A stretch of DNA of 12,488 bases from Candidatus Blautia equi. Lineage in GTDB: Bacteria > Bacillota > Clostridia > Lachnospirales > Lachnospiraceae. The notes below the pieces were generated by a model that did no database searches, had not been told where the DNA came from, and saw only the letters and a program-made list of their open reading frames with translations. Below are positions 5,796-12,488 of this stretch, piece after piece. The stretch is from NCBI GenBank assembly GCA_018064695.1, contig JAGHUU010000143.1, forward strand, positions 1-12,488, given 5' to 3'. The position numbers and the translations under genes are program-made. Within the stretch, counting starts at the first letter, position 1, and every line of letters begins with the position of its first letter.

Positions 5796-7736
5796 ATGGC
5801 ACGTAAAAAGGCTGCAGAAACAGAAATCGAAATGAAACCTGTAGCAGAAGAGACCCCAGCAGTAGAAGCTGAGGCAGCTCCTGTTAAGAAAACCAGAAAG
5901 ACCACAAAGAAAGCAGCAGCAGAAGCTGTTGCTGAAGATACAGAAAAAACAGAAGAGAAGAAACCTGCTAAAAAAACAGCAGCAAAGAAGACAACCAAAA
6001 AAGCAGCAGAAGCTGTGACTGAAGATACAGAGAAAAAACCTGCTAAGAAAACCACAAAGAAAGCAGCAGCTGAGGCTGAGGCTCCTGTGGAGGCAGCTGA
6101 GAAAAAAGAAACGAAAAAGAGAACTTATACCCGTAAGAAAAAAGCGGAAGAGCCAGTTGCAGAGGCACCTGCAGAAGCAGCAGCTCCTGCAGCAGAGGAA
6201 GCGCCTGTAGAGGAGGCACCTGTAGAGGAGGCACCTGTAGAGGAGGCACCTGTAGTGGAAGCTCCGGCTCCTGACTACGGCCCACGCCGCAGCATCGCTT
6301 TCATCGGTTCCGAGTGCTATCCATTTGTTAAGACCGGCGGTCTCGGCGACGTTATGTACGCCCTTCCAAAGGCACTTGTAAAACAGAACTGTGATGTAAA
6401 AGTTATTCTTCCAAGATACAAATGTATCCCACAGAAATGGCAGGAGAAGATGGAGTACAGAGGCGCATTTGAGATGGACCTTTGTGCTGACGGCAGATCC
6501 TTCTATGTAGGCGTTATGGAGTACGTATGGGACGGCGTTGTTTACGATTTCATCGACAACGAGGAGTTCTTCAGTGCCGGAAATCCATACATCAGCCTGG
6601 TAGATGATATTCCAAAATACTGCTTCTTCTCCAAGGCAGCACTTGCAGTGCTGAACTTCCTGGATTGGACACCGGATATCATCCACTGCCACGACTGGCA
6701 GGCAGGTCTGGTTCCTGTATATCTCAGAACCCTGTTTGCCAATACCAAACTGGCTAACGCACAGGCGATCTTCACCATCCACAACCTGCGCTTCCAGGGT
6801 ATTTACAATATCGAGACCATCAAATACTGGTCCGGACTTCCTGATTATGTATTCAACAAAGACGCTCTGGTTGAGAACTGGCTGGATGCAAACATGCTGA
6901 AGGGCGGTCTTACCTACTCCAATATGATCACCACCGTAAGCCACACTTACGCAAACGAGATCCAGACCGAGTATTACGGCGAGCATCTGGATGCACACTT
7001 AAGATATCACTCCGGAAAACTCCGCGGTATCGTAAACGGTATCGACTACGATATCTGGAACCCGGCTACCGATCCTAACCTGTACGAGAACTACGATATC
7101 ACCACCGTACTGGAGAAGAAGAAAGAGAACAAACGCCGCCTGCAGGAGGAGCTTGGACTTGAGCAGGATGACCACAAGTTTGTGATCGGACTTATTTCCC
7201 GTCTTACCAACCAGAAGGGTCTTGACCTGGTAAACTCCATCGTTCGCGATGTTATGGATGAGCATACCCAGATCGTTGTCCTTGGTACCGGTGATGCAGT
7301 ATATGAGGATTCCTTCAGATATTATGAGAATGAGTACAAAGGACAGTTCTGTGCTTGTATTCAGTATGACGAGGCAAGATCCCACAAGATCTACGCCGGA
7401 GCTGACGCTTTCTTAGTTCCATCTCTCTTTGAGCCATGCGGACTGACCCAGCTGAACTCCATGCACTACGGAACCATCCCGATCGTTCGTGAGACCGGCG
7501 GTCTTAAGGACACCGTAGAGCCATACAACATGTTTGAGAACACCGGAAACGGCTTCACCTTTGACCGCTACGATGCAGGCCTTCTTCTGGATGCCATCAA
7601 CAGAGCAAAAACTGTTTACTTCACCAACCGCTGGTGCTGGGATGAGATGGTTCAGAGAGACATGGATAAGAACTTCTCCTGGGACTTCTCCGCTAAACAG
7701 TACAAAGATCTTTATCTTGAGCTTACCCAGAGATAA
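5796..7736 (+). CDS. glgA: Glycogen synthase (GT5) with a histone-H1-like N-terminal tail
   Basis: Transfers glucose from ADP-glucose to the growing alpha-1,4-glucan in glycogen synthesis. It has 646 residues, against about 480 for the family. Residues 1-163 are a low-complexity tail; the GT5 enzyme begins at RRSIAFIGSECYPF (164 on). Enzyme motifs: KTGGLGDV (Lys179), HDWQAG (about 299-304), Arg469 and Lys474 in RLTNQKG, and Glu546 in EPCGLTQ. The Arg-to-Glu distance of 77 equals that of E. coli Arg300-Glu377. The tail holds lysine blocks (KKTTKKAA, KKPAKKT, RTYTRKKK) separated by acidic Ala/Glu segments, then a Pro/Glu part with four EEAPV units. It has no signal peptide or cysteine. CGGAGG before the ATG and the unbroken frame show the tail is translated. 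Strong promoter upstream, terminator downstream; no other glg genes adjacent. Confidence 0.94.
   Translation: MARKKAAETEIEMKPVAEETPAVEAEAAPVKKTRKTTKKAAAEAVAEDTEKTEEKKPAKKTAAKKTTKKAAEAVTEDTEKKPAKKTTKKAAAEAEAPVEAAEKKETKKRTYTRKKKAEEPVAEAPAEAAAPAAEEAPVEEAPVEEAPVEEAPVVEAPAPDYGPRRSIAFIGSECYPFVKTGGLGDVMYALPKALVKQNCDVKVILPRYKCIPQKWQEKMEYRGAFEMDLCADGRSFYVGVMEYVWDGVVYDFIDNEEFFSAGNPYISLVDDIPKYCFFSKAALAVLNFLDWTPDIIHCHDWQAGLVPVYLRTLFANTKLANAQAIFTIHNLRFQGIYNIETIKYWSGLPDYVFNKDALVENWLDANMLKGGLTYSNMITTVSHTYANEIQTEYYGEHLDAHLRYHSGKLRGIVNGIDYDIWNPATDPNLYENYDITTVLEKKKENKRRLQEELGLEQDDHKFVIGLISRLTNQKGLDLVNSIVRDVMDEHTQIVVLGTGDAVYEDSFRYYENEYKGQFCACIQYDEARSHKIYAGADAFLVPSLFEPCGLTQLNSMHYGTIPIVRETGGLKDTVEPYNMFENTGNGFTFDRYDAGLLLDAINRAKTVYFTNRWCWDEMVQRDMDKNFSWDFSAKQYKDLYLELTQR
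6195..6254 (+). repeat. 15-bp in-frame tandem repeat in the glgA tail
   Basis: The unit GAGGAGGCACCTGTA occurs three times perfectly (6210-6254), preceded by one diverged copy (6195-6209). Each encodes EEAPV. Because the unit is 15 bases, gain or loss by slippage would change tail length without a frameshift. Confidence 0.9.
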
Positions 7737-7760
7737 TCAGATCGCATAAATAACAAAGAG

Positions 7761-7807
7761 AAACGGATATTTCACGGCTGCAGCATTGCCGGAAATATCC
7801 GTTTTTT
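7761..7807 (+). terminator. Terminator of glgA
   Basis: A perfect 13-bp stem, AAACGGATATTTC (7761-7773) / GAAATATCCGTTT (7792-7804), has inner CGGC/GCCG pairing. It is followed by a T-run ending at 7807. Confidence 0.9.
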
Positions 7808-7862
7808 ATGTGCTTTTCCTTTTTTTCGAAATGCGAACAGCGCTGAAATGGGGGAAATTACA

Positions 7863-7876
7863 CGAAAACGTTTCGA
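7863..7876 (+). promoter_or_regulatory. LacI/CcpA-like operator, upstream copy
   Basis: CGAAAACGTTTCGA matches a perfect cre (TGAAAACGTTTTCA) at 11 of 14 positions. It lies about 180 bases before the first permease gene. A related sequence at 8014-8027 shares CGAAAACG. A catabolite or sugar-specific repressor of the LacI family is the likely binder. Confidence 0.45.
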
Positions 7877-7944
7877 AAACATTGGAAATCTGTTGGAAAA
7901 CTAGACGATAATAAAACGCTGTATTTATCTATAAGCAACAAATG

Positions 7945-7988
7945 CAAAAACGCAAAGCAAGAAATAGATATTTTGACTTGCGTTTTTG
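7945..7988 (+). promoter_or_regulatory. Inverted repeat overlapping the transporter promoter
   Basis: CAAAAACGCAA (7945-7955) and TTGCGTTTTTG (7978-7988) are perfect 11-base inverted copies separated by 22 bases. The right copy contains the -35 at 7978-7983. This suggests a two-site operator for a dimeric regulator. No T-run terminator geometry is present. Confidence 0.5.
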
Positions 7989-8006
7989 ATAAATTTGCGT
8001 TATGAT
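7978..8006 (+). promoter_or_regulatory. Promoter of the oligosaccharide transporter operon
   Basis: TTGCGT (7978-7983), a 17-base spacer and TATGAT (8001-8006). The predicted start is near 8013, at the edge of the operator-like sequence 8014-8027, so a repressor there would block initiation. Confidence 0.55.
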
Positions 8007-8013
8007 ACTATTA

Positions 8014-8027
8014 CGAAAACGATTTAG
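8014..8027 (+). promoter_or_regulatory. LacI/CcpA-like operator at the start site
   Basis: CGAAAACGATTTAG matches the cre core at 10 of 14 positions and sits at about +1 to +15 of the predicted transcript. It shares CGAAAACG with the upstream copy at 7863. Confidence 0.4.
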
Positions 8028-8043
8028 AAAAGGAGAGGGAGCA

Positions 8044-8949
8044 ATGAAAGGTTTTTTTGCAAACACATGGAAGCATAGAGCACATGTAGTTATGGCGCTG
8101 CCGGCGTTTTTAATTCTTCTGTTCTTTGCCTATATTCCTATGGGCGGCTTGATCATGGCTTTTAAGCAGTATGATTACACAAAGGGTATCTGGGGCAGCC
8201 CAATGAACGGAATTGACAATTTTAAGTTCCTTCTGGCTTCTAAAGATACATTCTTATCCATGACAAAGAACACATTGTTCTATTATGTCATCTTCACCGG
8301 TGTTGGTACATTCCTGAATGTAGTTCTGGCTATTGCCATTGACCAGTTCGTATTCAAGAGAGTGGCAAAGACCATGCAGACCATCATGATCATTCCGGTC
8401 TTCATTTCTTACGCAGCAGTTCAGTTCATCGTATACGCATTCATCGATACCCGTTCCGGTATCATCAATCAGATGCTTGGTTCAAACATCCGATTCTATA
8501 CAACAGCAGCCCTTTGGCCTTGGATCCTTACCATCGTAAAGATGTGGAACAGCGTAGGTTACGGCTCCGTACTTTACATGTCCGTTCTTGCCGGTATCGA
8601 TTCCTCCCTGTATGAGGCAGCAGAGATCGACGGTGCTAACAAATGGCAGCAGATCAAACACATCACCATTCCAAGTCTTGTTCCAATGATCACCGTAATG
8701 CTTCTTCTTTCTGTTGGTAACATTATGAGATCTGATACAGGTCTTTTCTATCAGGTAACACGAAACAGCGGACAGCTTTACAAGACCACACAGGTTATCG
8801 ATTCTTACGTATTAAATGCGATCTTTAAGAATTCTAACTTCGGTTTCGTAGCAGCGACCACCTTCTTCCAGTCTGTAGTAGGCCTCTTACTGATGCTCTT
8901 TGCAAACTGGACGGTTAAGAAGATCGCACCTGAAAACGCACTGTTCTAA
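8044..8949 (+). CDS. Oligosaccharide ABC transporter permease, LplB/YteP type
   Basis: One of two membrane subunits that form the channel for an oligosaccharide importer. The start at 8044 is chosen because GGAGAGGG precedes it; the ATG at 8002 lies inside the -10 region. It has 301 residues and about six hydrophobic helices, the first being MALPAFLILLFFAYIPMGG. The EAA loop that contacts the ATPase is at 190-212 (YEAAEIDGANKWQQIKHITI). The short N-terminus followed by IPMGGLIMAFKQYD is characteristic of the LplB/YteP group, which takes up plant or host glycan oligosaccharides. Of the two operator-like sequences near its promoter, one overlaps the transcription start. The next gene follows after 20 bases. 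No ATPase gene is in the operon; this family usually relies on a shared MsmX-like ATPase encoded elsewhere. Confidence 0.92.
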   Translation: MKGFFANTWKHRAHVVMALPAFLILLFFAYIPMGGLIMAFKQYDYTKGIWGSPMNGIDNFKFLLASKDTFLSMTKNTLFYYVIFTGVGTFLNVVLAIAIDQFVFKRVAKTMQTIMIIPVFISYAAVQFIVYAFIDTRSGIINQMLGSNIRFYTTAALWPWILTIVKMWNSVGYGSVLYMSVLAGIDSSLYEAAEIDGANKWQQIKHITIPSLVPMITVMLLLSVGNIMRSDTGLFYQVTRNSGQLYKTTQVIDSYVLNAIFKNSNFGFVAATTFFQSVVGLLLMLFANWTVKKIAPENALF

Positions 8950-8969
8950 TAGGAAAGGAGATATCAGAA

Positions 8970-9905
8970 ATGGCTAGAAATAAAAAAGAAAAAGACCTTG
9001 ATCTGGCTCCTTCCAGATACGAGAAAAAAGGCCCTGGTCAGTATGTTTTAGGATTATGCCTCGGCTTATACACCCTGTTCTGCGGACTCCCGATCCTTCT
9101 GGTTTTCATCGCAGCATTTACCGATGAGAAAGCCATCGCACAGAATGGTTTCTCCTTTACACCGGCTAAATGGTCCTTAGCAGGTATGAACTCCGTATTA
9201 AAATATGGAAAACAGCTGCTGACCTCCTACGGTGTAACCATTTTCATCACTGTAGCCGGTACCATGGTTGGACTTCTTGTAATGTCCATGTTTGCATACT
9301 CCATCAGCCGAAAAGAATTCAAGCTTGCTAAATTCCTTTCTATTTACCTGCTGATCCCAATGCTTTTCTCCGGCGGACAGTTATCCTGCTATATCATCTT
9401 CACCTCCGTTTACGGACTGAAGGACAGCTTCCTGCTTCTGATCCTGCCGCTCTGTGTATCTACTATGAATGTTATCATTCTCCGTACCTACATTGTAAAC
9501 AGTATCCCATCCGAGCTTATGGAATCTGCTAAAATCGACGGTGCCGGAGAGTACAGAACCTTCTTCCAGATCACACTTCCACTGATGAAGCCTTCCATGG
9601 CAGCAGTTGGATTTATGATGGCTACCGTATACTGGAATGAATGGCAGAACGCTCTGCTTTACATCAAATCCGACAACAAGAAACCTCTGCAGCTTCTGCT
9701 GGTAAACATCCAGAAGAGTATCGAGGTTCTTCTGAACAACGCAAACGTTCCTGCATCCGCAAGAGCAGCTATGGGTGGAAGCATCCCACAGTATTCTTCC
9801 ACAATGGCAACCGTTATTGTCGTAATCGGACCTATCATGGTAGCATATCCATTCTTCCAGAAGTACTTTGTAAAAGGTCTTACTGTAGGTTCCGTAAAAG
9901 GTTGA
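8970..9905 (+). CDS. Oligosaccharide ABC transporter permease, YtcP/LplC type
   Basis: The second membrane subunit, expected to pair with the preceding permease. It has 311 residues: a charged cytoplasmic start (MARNKKEKDLDLAPSRYEKK) followed by about six helices, beginning VLGLCLGLYTLFCGLPILLV. The EAA loop at about 184-206 reads MESAKIDGAGEYRTFFQITL. The C-terminus ending FVKGLTVGSVKG is the signature end of the YtcP/LplC/CUT1 subgroup. AGGAAAGGAG precedes the ATG, and the gene begins 20 bases after the upstream stop, so translation is probably coupled to the same message. The 98-base gap to the binding-protein gene holds a strong hairpin. Confidence 0.93.
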   Translation: MARNKKEKDLDLAPSRYEKKGPGQYVLGLCLGLYTLFCGLPILLVFIAAFTDEKAIAQNGFSFTPAKWSLAGMNSVLKYGKQLLTSYGVTIFITVAGTMVGLLVMSMFAYSISRKEFKLAKFLSIYLLIPMLFSGGQLSCYIIFTSVYGLKDSFLLLILPLCVSTMNVIILRTYIVNSIPSELMESAKIDGAGEYRTFFQITLPLMKPSMAAVGFMMATVYWNEWQNALLYIKSDNKKPLQLLLVNIQKSIEVLLNNANVPASARAAMGGSIPQYSSTMATVIVVIGPIMVAYPFFQKYFVKGLTVGSVKG

Positions 9906-9940
9906 TTCCCAGCCTTATGTTATTACTTATCTTACTATGT

Positions 9941-9977
9941 ATATTTTGAAAGCAGATAGCCTGCTTTCACAAAATAT
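9941..9977 (+). promoter_or_regulatory. Intergenic hairpin before the binding-protein gene
   Basis: ATATTTTG (9941-9948) pairs with CAAAATAT (9970-9977), and AAAGCAG (9949-9955) with CTGCTTT (9961-9967), with a 5-base loop and a two-base CA bulge. A-rich sequence, not a T-run, follows. The structure fits an mRNA-processing or stabilising hairpin that raises the level of the downstream binding-protein message. It could also partly terminate. Confidence 0.55.
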
Positions 9978-10003
9978 AAAATTAAAAGGAGGATTTTTCT
10001 ACA

Positions 10004-11464
10004 ATGAAAAAACAGATCTTAGCTACCGCTATGGCAGCAGCATTAGCAGCTACTTCTTTTGCAGGCGTTGCTACCGCAGAAGAAGCACCAGTAACCATCA
10101 AAGTTACCAGAGCAACCTTTAACCTTGCAACTCCAGATTCCGAGCAGGTTCAGAAAGTTCAGGACGCTATCAACGAGTACATCTCCGATAAGATCAACGT
10201 TCAGATCGAGCTTACCGATATCGGATCCGGTGAGTACACCGAGAAAGCTAACCTTTCCCTTGCAAACAACGAGATCAACCTTCTCTGGACTGCTTCCTGG
10301 GAATCCACCATCGGAACCAACGACCTTGTTCCAAACAACGCTGTATATGATATCACCGATCTCCTTCCAGGAACTCCACTCTACGCATCCATGGATGAGG
10401 GACAGTGGGAAGCTACCAAATACAACGGAAAGAACTACTTCATCCCAGTTTACAAAGACAACGTAGAGGGATATGATTTCATGTTCCGTAAAGCTCTCGT
10501 TGATGAGTTCGGATGGGATCTTGAGTCCGTTAAAGGTCTTGCTGACCTTGAGCCAATGCTTGCAGACGCTTACGATGCAGGTCTGAAATATCCACTTCTT
10601 ACCCAGAAGACCGCTATGTTCTACAGATGGTACATCAATGATTTCGATTTCATCACCGCTGATGCTACCGCTAACTGGATCGCAGTTGACCGTGCTACCA
10701 ACGAGGTAGTTGACGTTGTTACCACTCCACAGTACAAAGAGTTCGCTACTCTTATGGCTGATTGGGCAGAAAAAGGATACGTATCTGAGGATGACGTAAC
10801 CAAGACCACTACCGATACCACTACCCAGACTCAGGATTGGGGCGTTACCTGGTGGACCGATATCCCTGTAAACGCTGAGGCTAACAGCCGTTATGGCCAG
10901 GAAGTAGTTATGGTTCCAGCTACTGACAGATGGGCACACAGCACTTCCGCTCTTGGTTCCTGCTACTGCGTAACCGCTACCAGCACCCCAGAAGAGGCTC
11001 AGGCTTGTATCGACTTCATGGGACTTCTTTACACCGATAGCAAACTTGCTGACCTTTACACCTTCGGTATCGAGGGCGAGGACTACACCTACGATGCGGC
11101 TGGTCAGGTTACCCAGACTTCTGAGAAATACAACCACTCCATGTGGGAGTCCGCTTCTGCTACCATCGTTACTCCACTTGACAACGAGCCAGCAGACAAA
11201 GCTTCCCTTTACGAGGCATTCAACGGCGGCGCTAACACCTCCTGTGCAGCAGGTTTCCGTCTTGACAAAACTCCAGTTGCTGACAAATTCGCAGCTTGCC
11301 AGAACGTATTCGAAGAGTACGGATTCGCTCTTGAGAACGGTGGTTTCGCTGTAGCTGATATCGATGCTACTATCGAGGCTTACCAGGCAGCTCTTGACGA
11401 GGCTGGATACCAGGATGTTCTTGCTGAGATCTCCGCTCAGTACGAGGCTTGGAAAAACGCATAA
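10004..11464 (+). CDS. Extracellular oligosaccharide-binding protein of the ABC transporter, no lipobox
   Basis: The solute receptor for the two permeases before it. It has 486 residues, typical of the LipO/LplA/YtcQ group of family 1 binding proteins. AGGAGG sits 11 bases before the ATG. Signal peptide: MKKQ then a hydrophobic Ala-rich stretch to VATA, with likely cleavage after Ala25 (ATA/EE). There is no cysteine in this region, so it cannot be a standard lipoprotein, unlike most Gram-positive binding proteins. The mature part is acidic, with many aromatic residues (WTASWE, FYRWYINDFDF, WGVTWWTD) suited to stacking on sugars. Codon use is very biased (AAC, TAC, CTT, GTT, GCT), suggesting high expression. 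It is the last gene of the operon and is followed by a strong terminator. Confidence 0.93.
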   Translation: MKKQILATAMAAALAATSFAGVATAEEAPVTIKVTRATFNLATPDSEQVQKVQDAINEYISDKINVQIELTDIGSGEYTEKANLSLANNEINLLWTASWESTIGTNDLVPNNAVYDITDLLPGTPLYASMDEGQWEATKYNGKNYFIPVYKDNVEGYDFMFRKALVDEFGWDLESVKGLADLEPMLADAYDAGLKYPLLTQKTAMFYRWYINDFDFITADATANWIAVDRATNEVVDVVTTPQYKEFATLMADWAEKGYVSEDDVTKTTTDTTTQTQDWGVTWWTDIPVNAEANSRYGQEVVMVPATDRWAHSTSALGSCYCVTATSTPEEAQACIDFMGLLYTDSKLADLYTFGIEGEDYTYDAAGQVTQTSEKYNHSMWESASATIVTPLDNEPADKASLYEAFNGGANTSCAAGFRLDKTPVADKFAACQNVFEEYGFALENGGFAVADIDATIEAYQAALDEAGYQDVLAEISAQYEAWKNA

Positions 11465-11501
11465 TTGTTGATTCGATCTTCAATCATAACTATGTGAATG
11501 G

Positions 11502-11531
11502 GGAGGTACACGAAAGTGTACCTCCTTTTTT
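11502..11531 (+). terminator. Terminator of the transporter operon
   Basis: A perfect 10-bp stem, GGAGGTACAC / GTGTACCTCC, has a GAAA tetraloop and is followed by six Ts (11526-11531). Confidence 0.95.
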
Positions 11532-11562
11532 ATGTGGAATTTTTTATGTGAAAAATGGGTAT

Positions 11563-11594
11563 AAAAAATGGTCTCCCGATATGGGAGACCATTT
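11563..11594 (-). terminator. Terminator of the GH9-like gene
   Basis: AAATGGTCTCCC (11566-11577) pairs perfectly with GGGAGACCATTT (11583-11594) around a 5-base loop. On the minus strand a T-run follows (A-run at 11563-11568 on plus). It lies 13 bases past the stop of the minus-strand gene. Confidence 0.9.
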
Positions 11595-11606
11595 ACCATG
11601 TGCCGA

Positions 11607-12488
11607 TTAAAGAGCGTTCTTTACGGCCAGAACTAAGAACATATAGTTTGTGGAGCCGCCGCCTATTACGTATTCACCCTGCTGCCAGAGGAATGGGAAT
11701 TCCAGAAGCTCCGGGAAGTCCGGACGGATGAGGGCTGTTCCGGAGGAAACGCCGCCCGGGATAAAGGACCAGTCTGCGCGGTTTGCGCCGTATGCAGTCA
11801 GGTTGGATTTTGCGCCTATGCCGGAGGCAAAGGATGCGGTGTTGCTGCCCGGATGGCATCCCAGAACAAAGTGCAGGGAGTCAAAGAGCAGATCTTTGGT
11901 GAAGAGATCCGGGAAGGCTTTCTGAATGAAGTAATAGCAGAAGGCCATCTCCTGAATGCCCCAGCCTGCGCCCCAGATGTGCGGGCGGTACGGAATGCCG
12001 TATGGGGTCTCGGAGCAGAGCTCTTTCAGCTTCTCTTTATACTTGCATGCCGCATCGCGGATAGCTGCTGTGAAGGCGGCATCCTGGAGTTCGTGTACAC
12101 AGCGGCATACGCACCAGCCGATCTCATCGATATTGCTTAAGATGTATGGAAGGCTGCTGAGGATGAACTCTTTATATTTTGCATCTCCTGTGGAAAGGAA
12201 CAACTCGCAGGCAGCAAAGATGCGCATATTCTCTGTCATATCCTTTGCTGTCTCACCGGGGTCATAGGCAGTTCGCTGGGTTTCCCCGCCGCCCTTTGTG
12301 ACATCAAAGAGTTCTTTTGCAATATTCAGACAGTCCTCTGCAAGTGCAGGGTTCAGGTGCTTCAGTGCGCGGGCACTGCCGGCCAGACGGCCTGCGGCCT
12401 GCAGTTCTCTGGTTGGATTGTTCTCGGTGAATACCAGACGTTCATCATCGCCGCCCGGAACACCGCTGGTCATGGTGGAGGCGTCGCC
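11607..12488 (-). CDS. Glycoside hydrolase, GH9-like, C-terminal part (5' end outside window)
   Basis: Likely an enzyme that cleaves beta-glucan or a related glycan. The frame is open to the right edge (reading GDASTM from 12488), so the 293 visible residues are the C-terminal part. The alpha-helical repeat pattern fits an (alpha/alpha)6 barrel: NPTRELQAAGRLAGSARALK, DEIGWCVCRCVHELQDA, then YGIPYRPHIWGAGWGIQ. LHFVLGCHPGSNTASFASG resembles the GH9 YVLGRNP element. Near the end WQQGEYVIGGGSTNYMF resembles GH9 NEVAIDWNA, where the Glu is the catalytic acid. The Asp pair near the N-terminus cannot be seen. Against a classical cellulase, the usual HPHHR motif is not evident, so this is a divergent GH9 or a relative with another substrate. 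The stop is TAA at 11609-11607. It is convergent with the sugar transporter. Confidence 0.7.
   Translation of the reverse strand, partial: GDASTMTSGVPGGDDERLVFTENNPTRELQAAGRLAGSARALKHLNPALAEDCLNIAKELFDVTKGGGETQRTAYDPGETAKDMTENMRIFAACELFLSTGDAKYKEFILSSLPYILSNIDEIGWCVCRCVHELQDAAFTAAIRDAACKYKEKLKELCSETPYGIPYRPHIWGAGWGIQEMAFCYYFIQKAFPDLFTKDLLFDSLHFVLGCHPGSNTASFASGIGAKSNLTAYGANRADWSFIPGGVSSGTALIRPDFPELLEFPFLWQQGEYVIGGGSTNYMFLVLAVKNAL

Noticed and set aside
5715..6998. Long minus-strand frame opposite glgA (427 codons)
   Set aside because: The translation is Cys/Phe/Leu low complexity mirroring the Lys/Ala-rich tail. It has no ribosome binding site or promoter and is a by-product of codon bias.
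8002..8043. ATG at 8002 as start of the first permease
   Set aside because: It lies inside the -10 hexamer and has no ribosome binding site; the ATG at 8044 has one.
10043..11137. Long minus-strand frame opposite the binding-protein gene (364 codons)
   Set aside because: It mirrors the strongly biased codons of the plus-strand gene and shows no domain, start signal or terminator.

Overview
The window looks like chromosome of a Gram-positive gut Clostridia species, most likely Lachnospiraceae. Reasons: strong AGGAGG-type ribosome binding sites, a class III (anaerobic) ribonucleotide reductase, a GT5 glycogen synthase, an LplB/YtcP-type oligosaccharide ABC importer with no ATPase gene beside it, and a GH9-like glycosidase. 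Genus cannot be fixed from sequence reading alone.

Region 1 (about 1-2089) is the end of an integrated mobile element. It holds a small partial gene, a small acidic gene and a tyrosine recombinase with a complete catalytic set. The recombinase points at the 3' end of a tRNA-Thr(CGU) gene on the minus strand, 112 bases away. Two tandem 11-bp repeats and a bidirectional terminator lie between them. The other end of the element is outside the window, to the left. Base and codon use here (many GATC and CTCGAG) differs from the rest.

Region 2 (2162-3535) is chromosomal. A cluster of perfect inverted repeats lies behind the tRNA and contains the tRNA promoter. An unrecognised zinc-ribbon/one-transmembrane protein with a TTG start follows. 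Then comes a structured leader in front of nrdD.

Region 3 (3536-7810) holds two separately transcribed genes. The first is nrdD (711 aa, complete, no nrdG next to it). The second is a glycogen synthase carrying about 163 extra N-terminal residues rich in Lys, Ala, Glu and Pro, resembling a histone H1 tail. The tailed glycogen synthase is the most unusual protein in the window.

Region 4 (7811-11531) is a three-gene oligosaccharide import operon in the order permease, permease, binding protein. Its promoter region carries two LacI/CcpA-like operator sequences and an inverted repeat overlapping the -35. The binding protein has a signal peptide but no lipobox cysteine, which is odd for a monoderm. 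Region 5 (11563-12488) is the C-terminal half of a GH9-like hydrolase on the minus strand, convergent with the transporter and ending in its own terminator. Together regions 4 and 5 suggest glucan or oligosaccharide capture and degradation, next to glycogen storage.

I found no CRISPR array, rRNA, insertion sequence or defence-system core gene.
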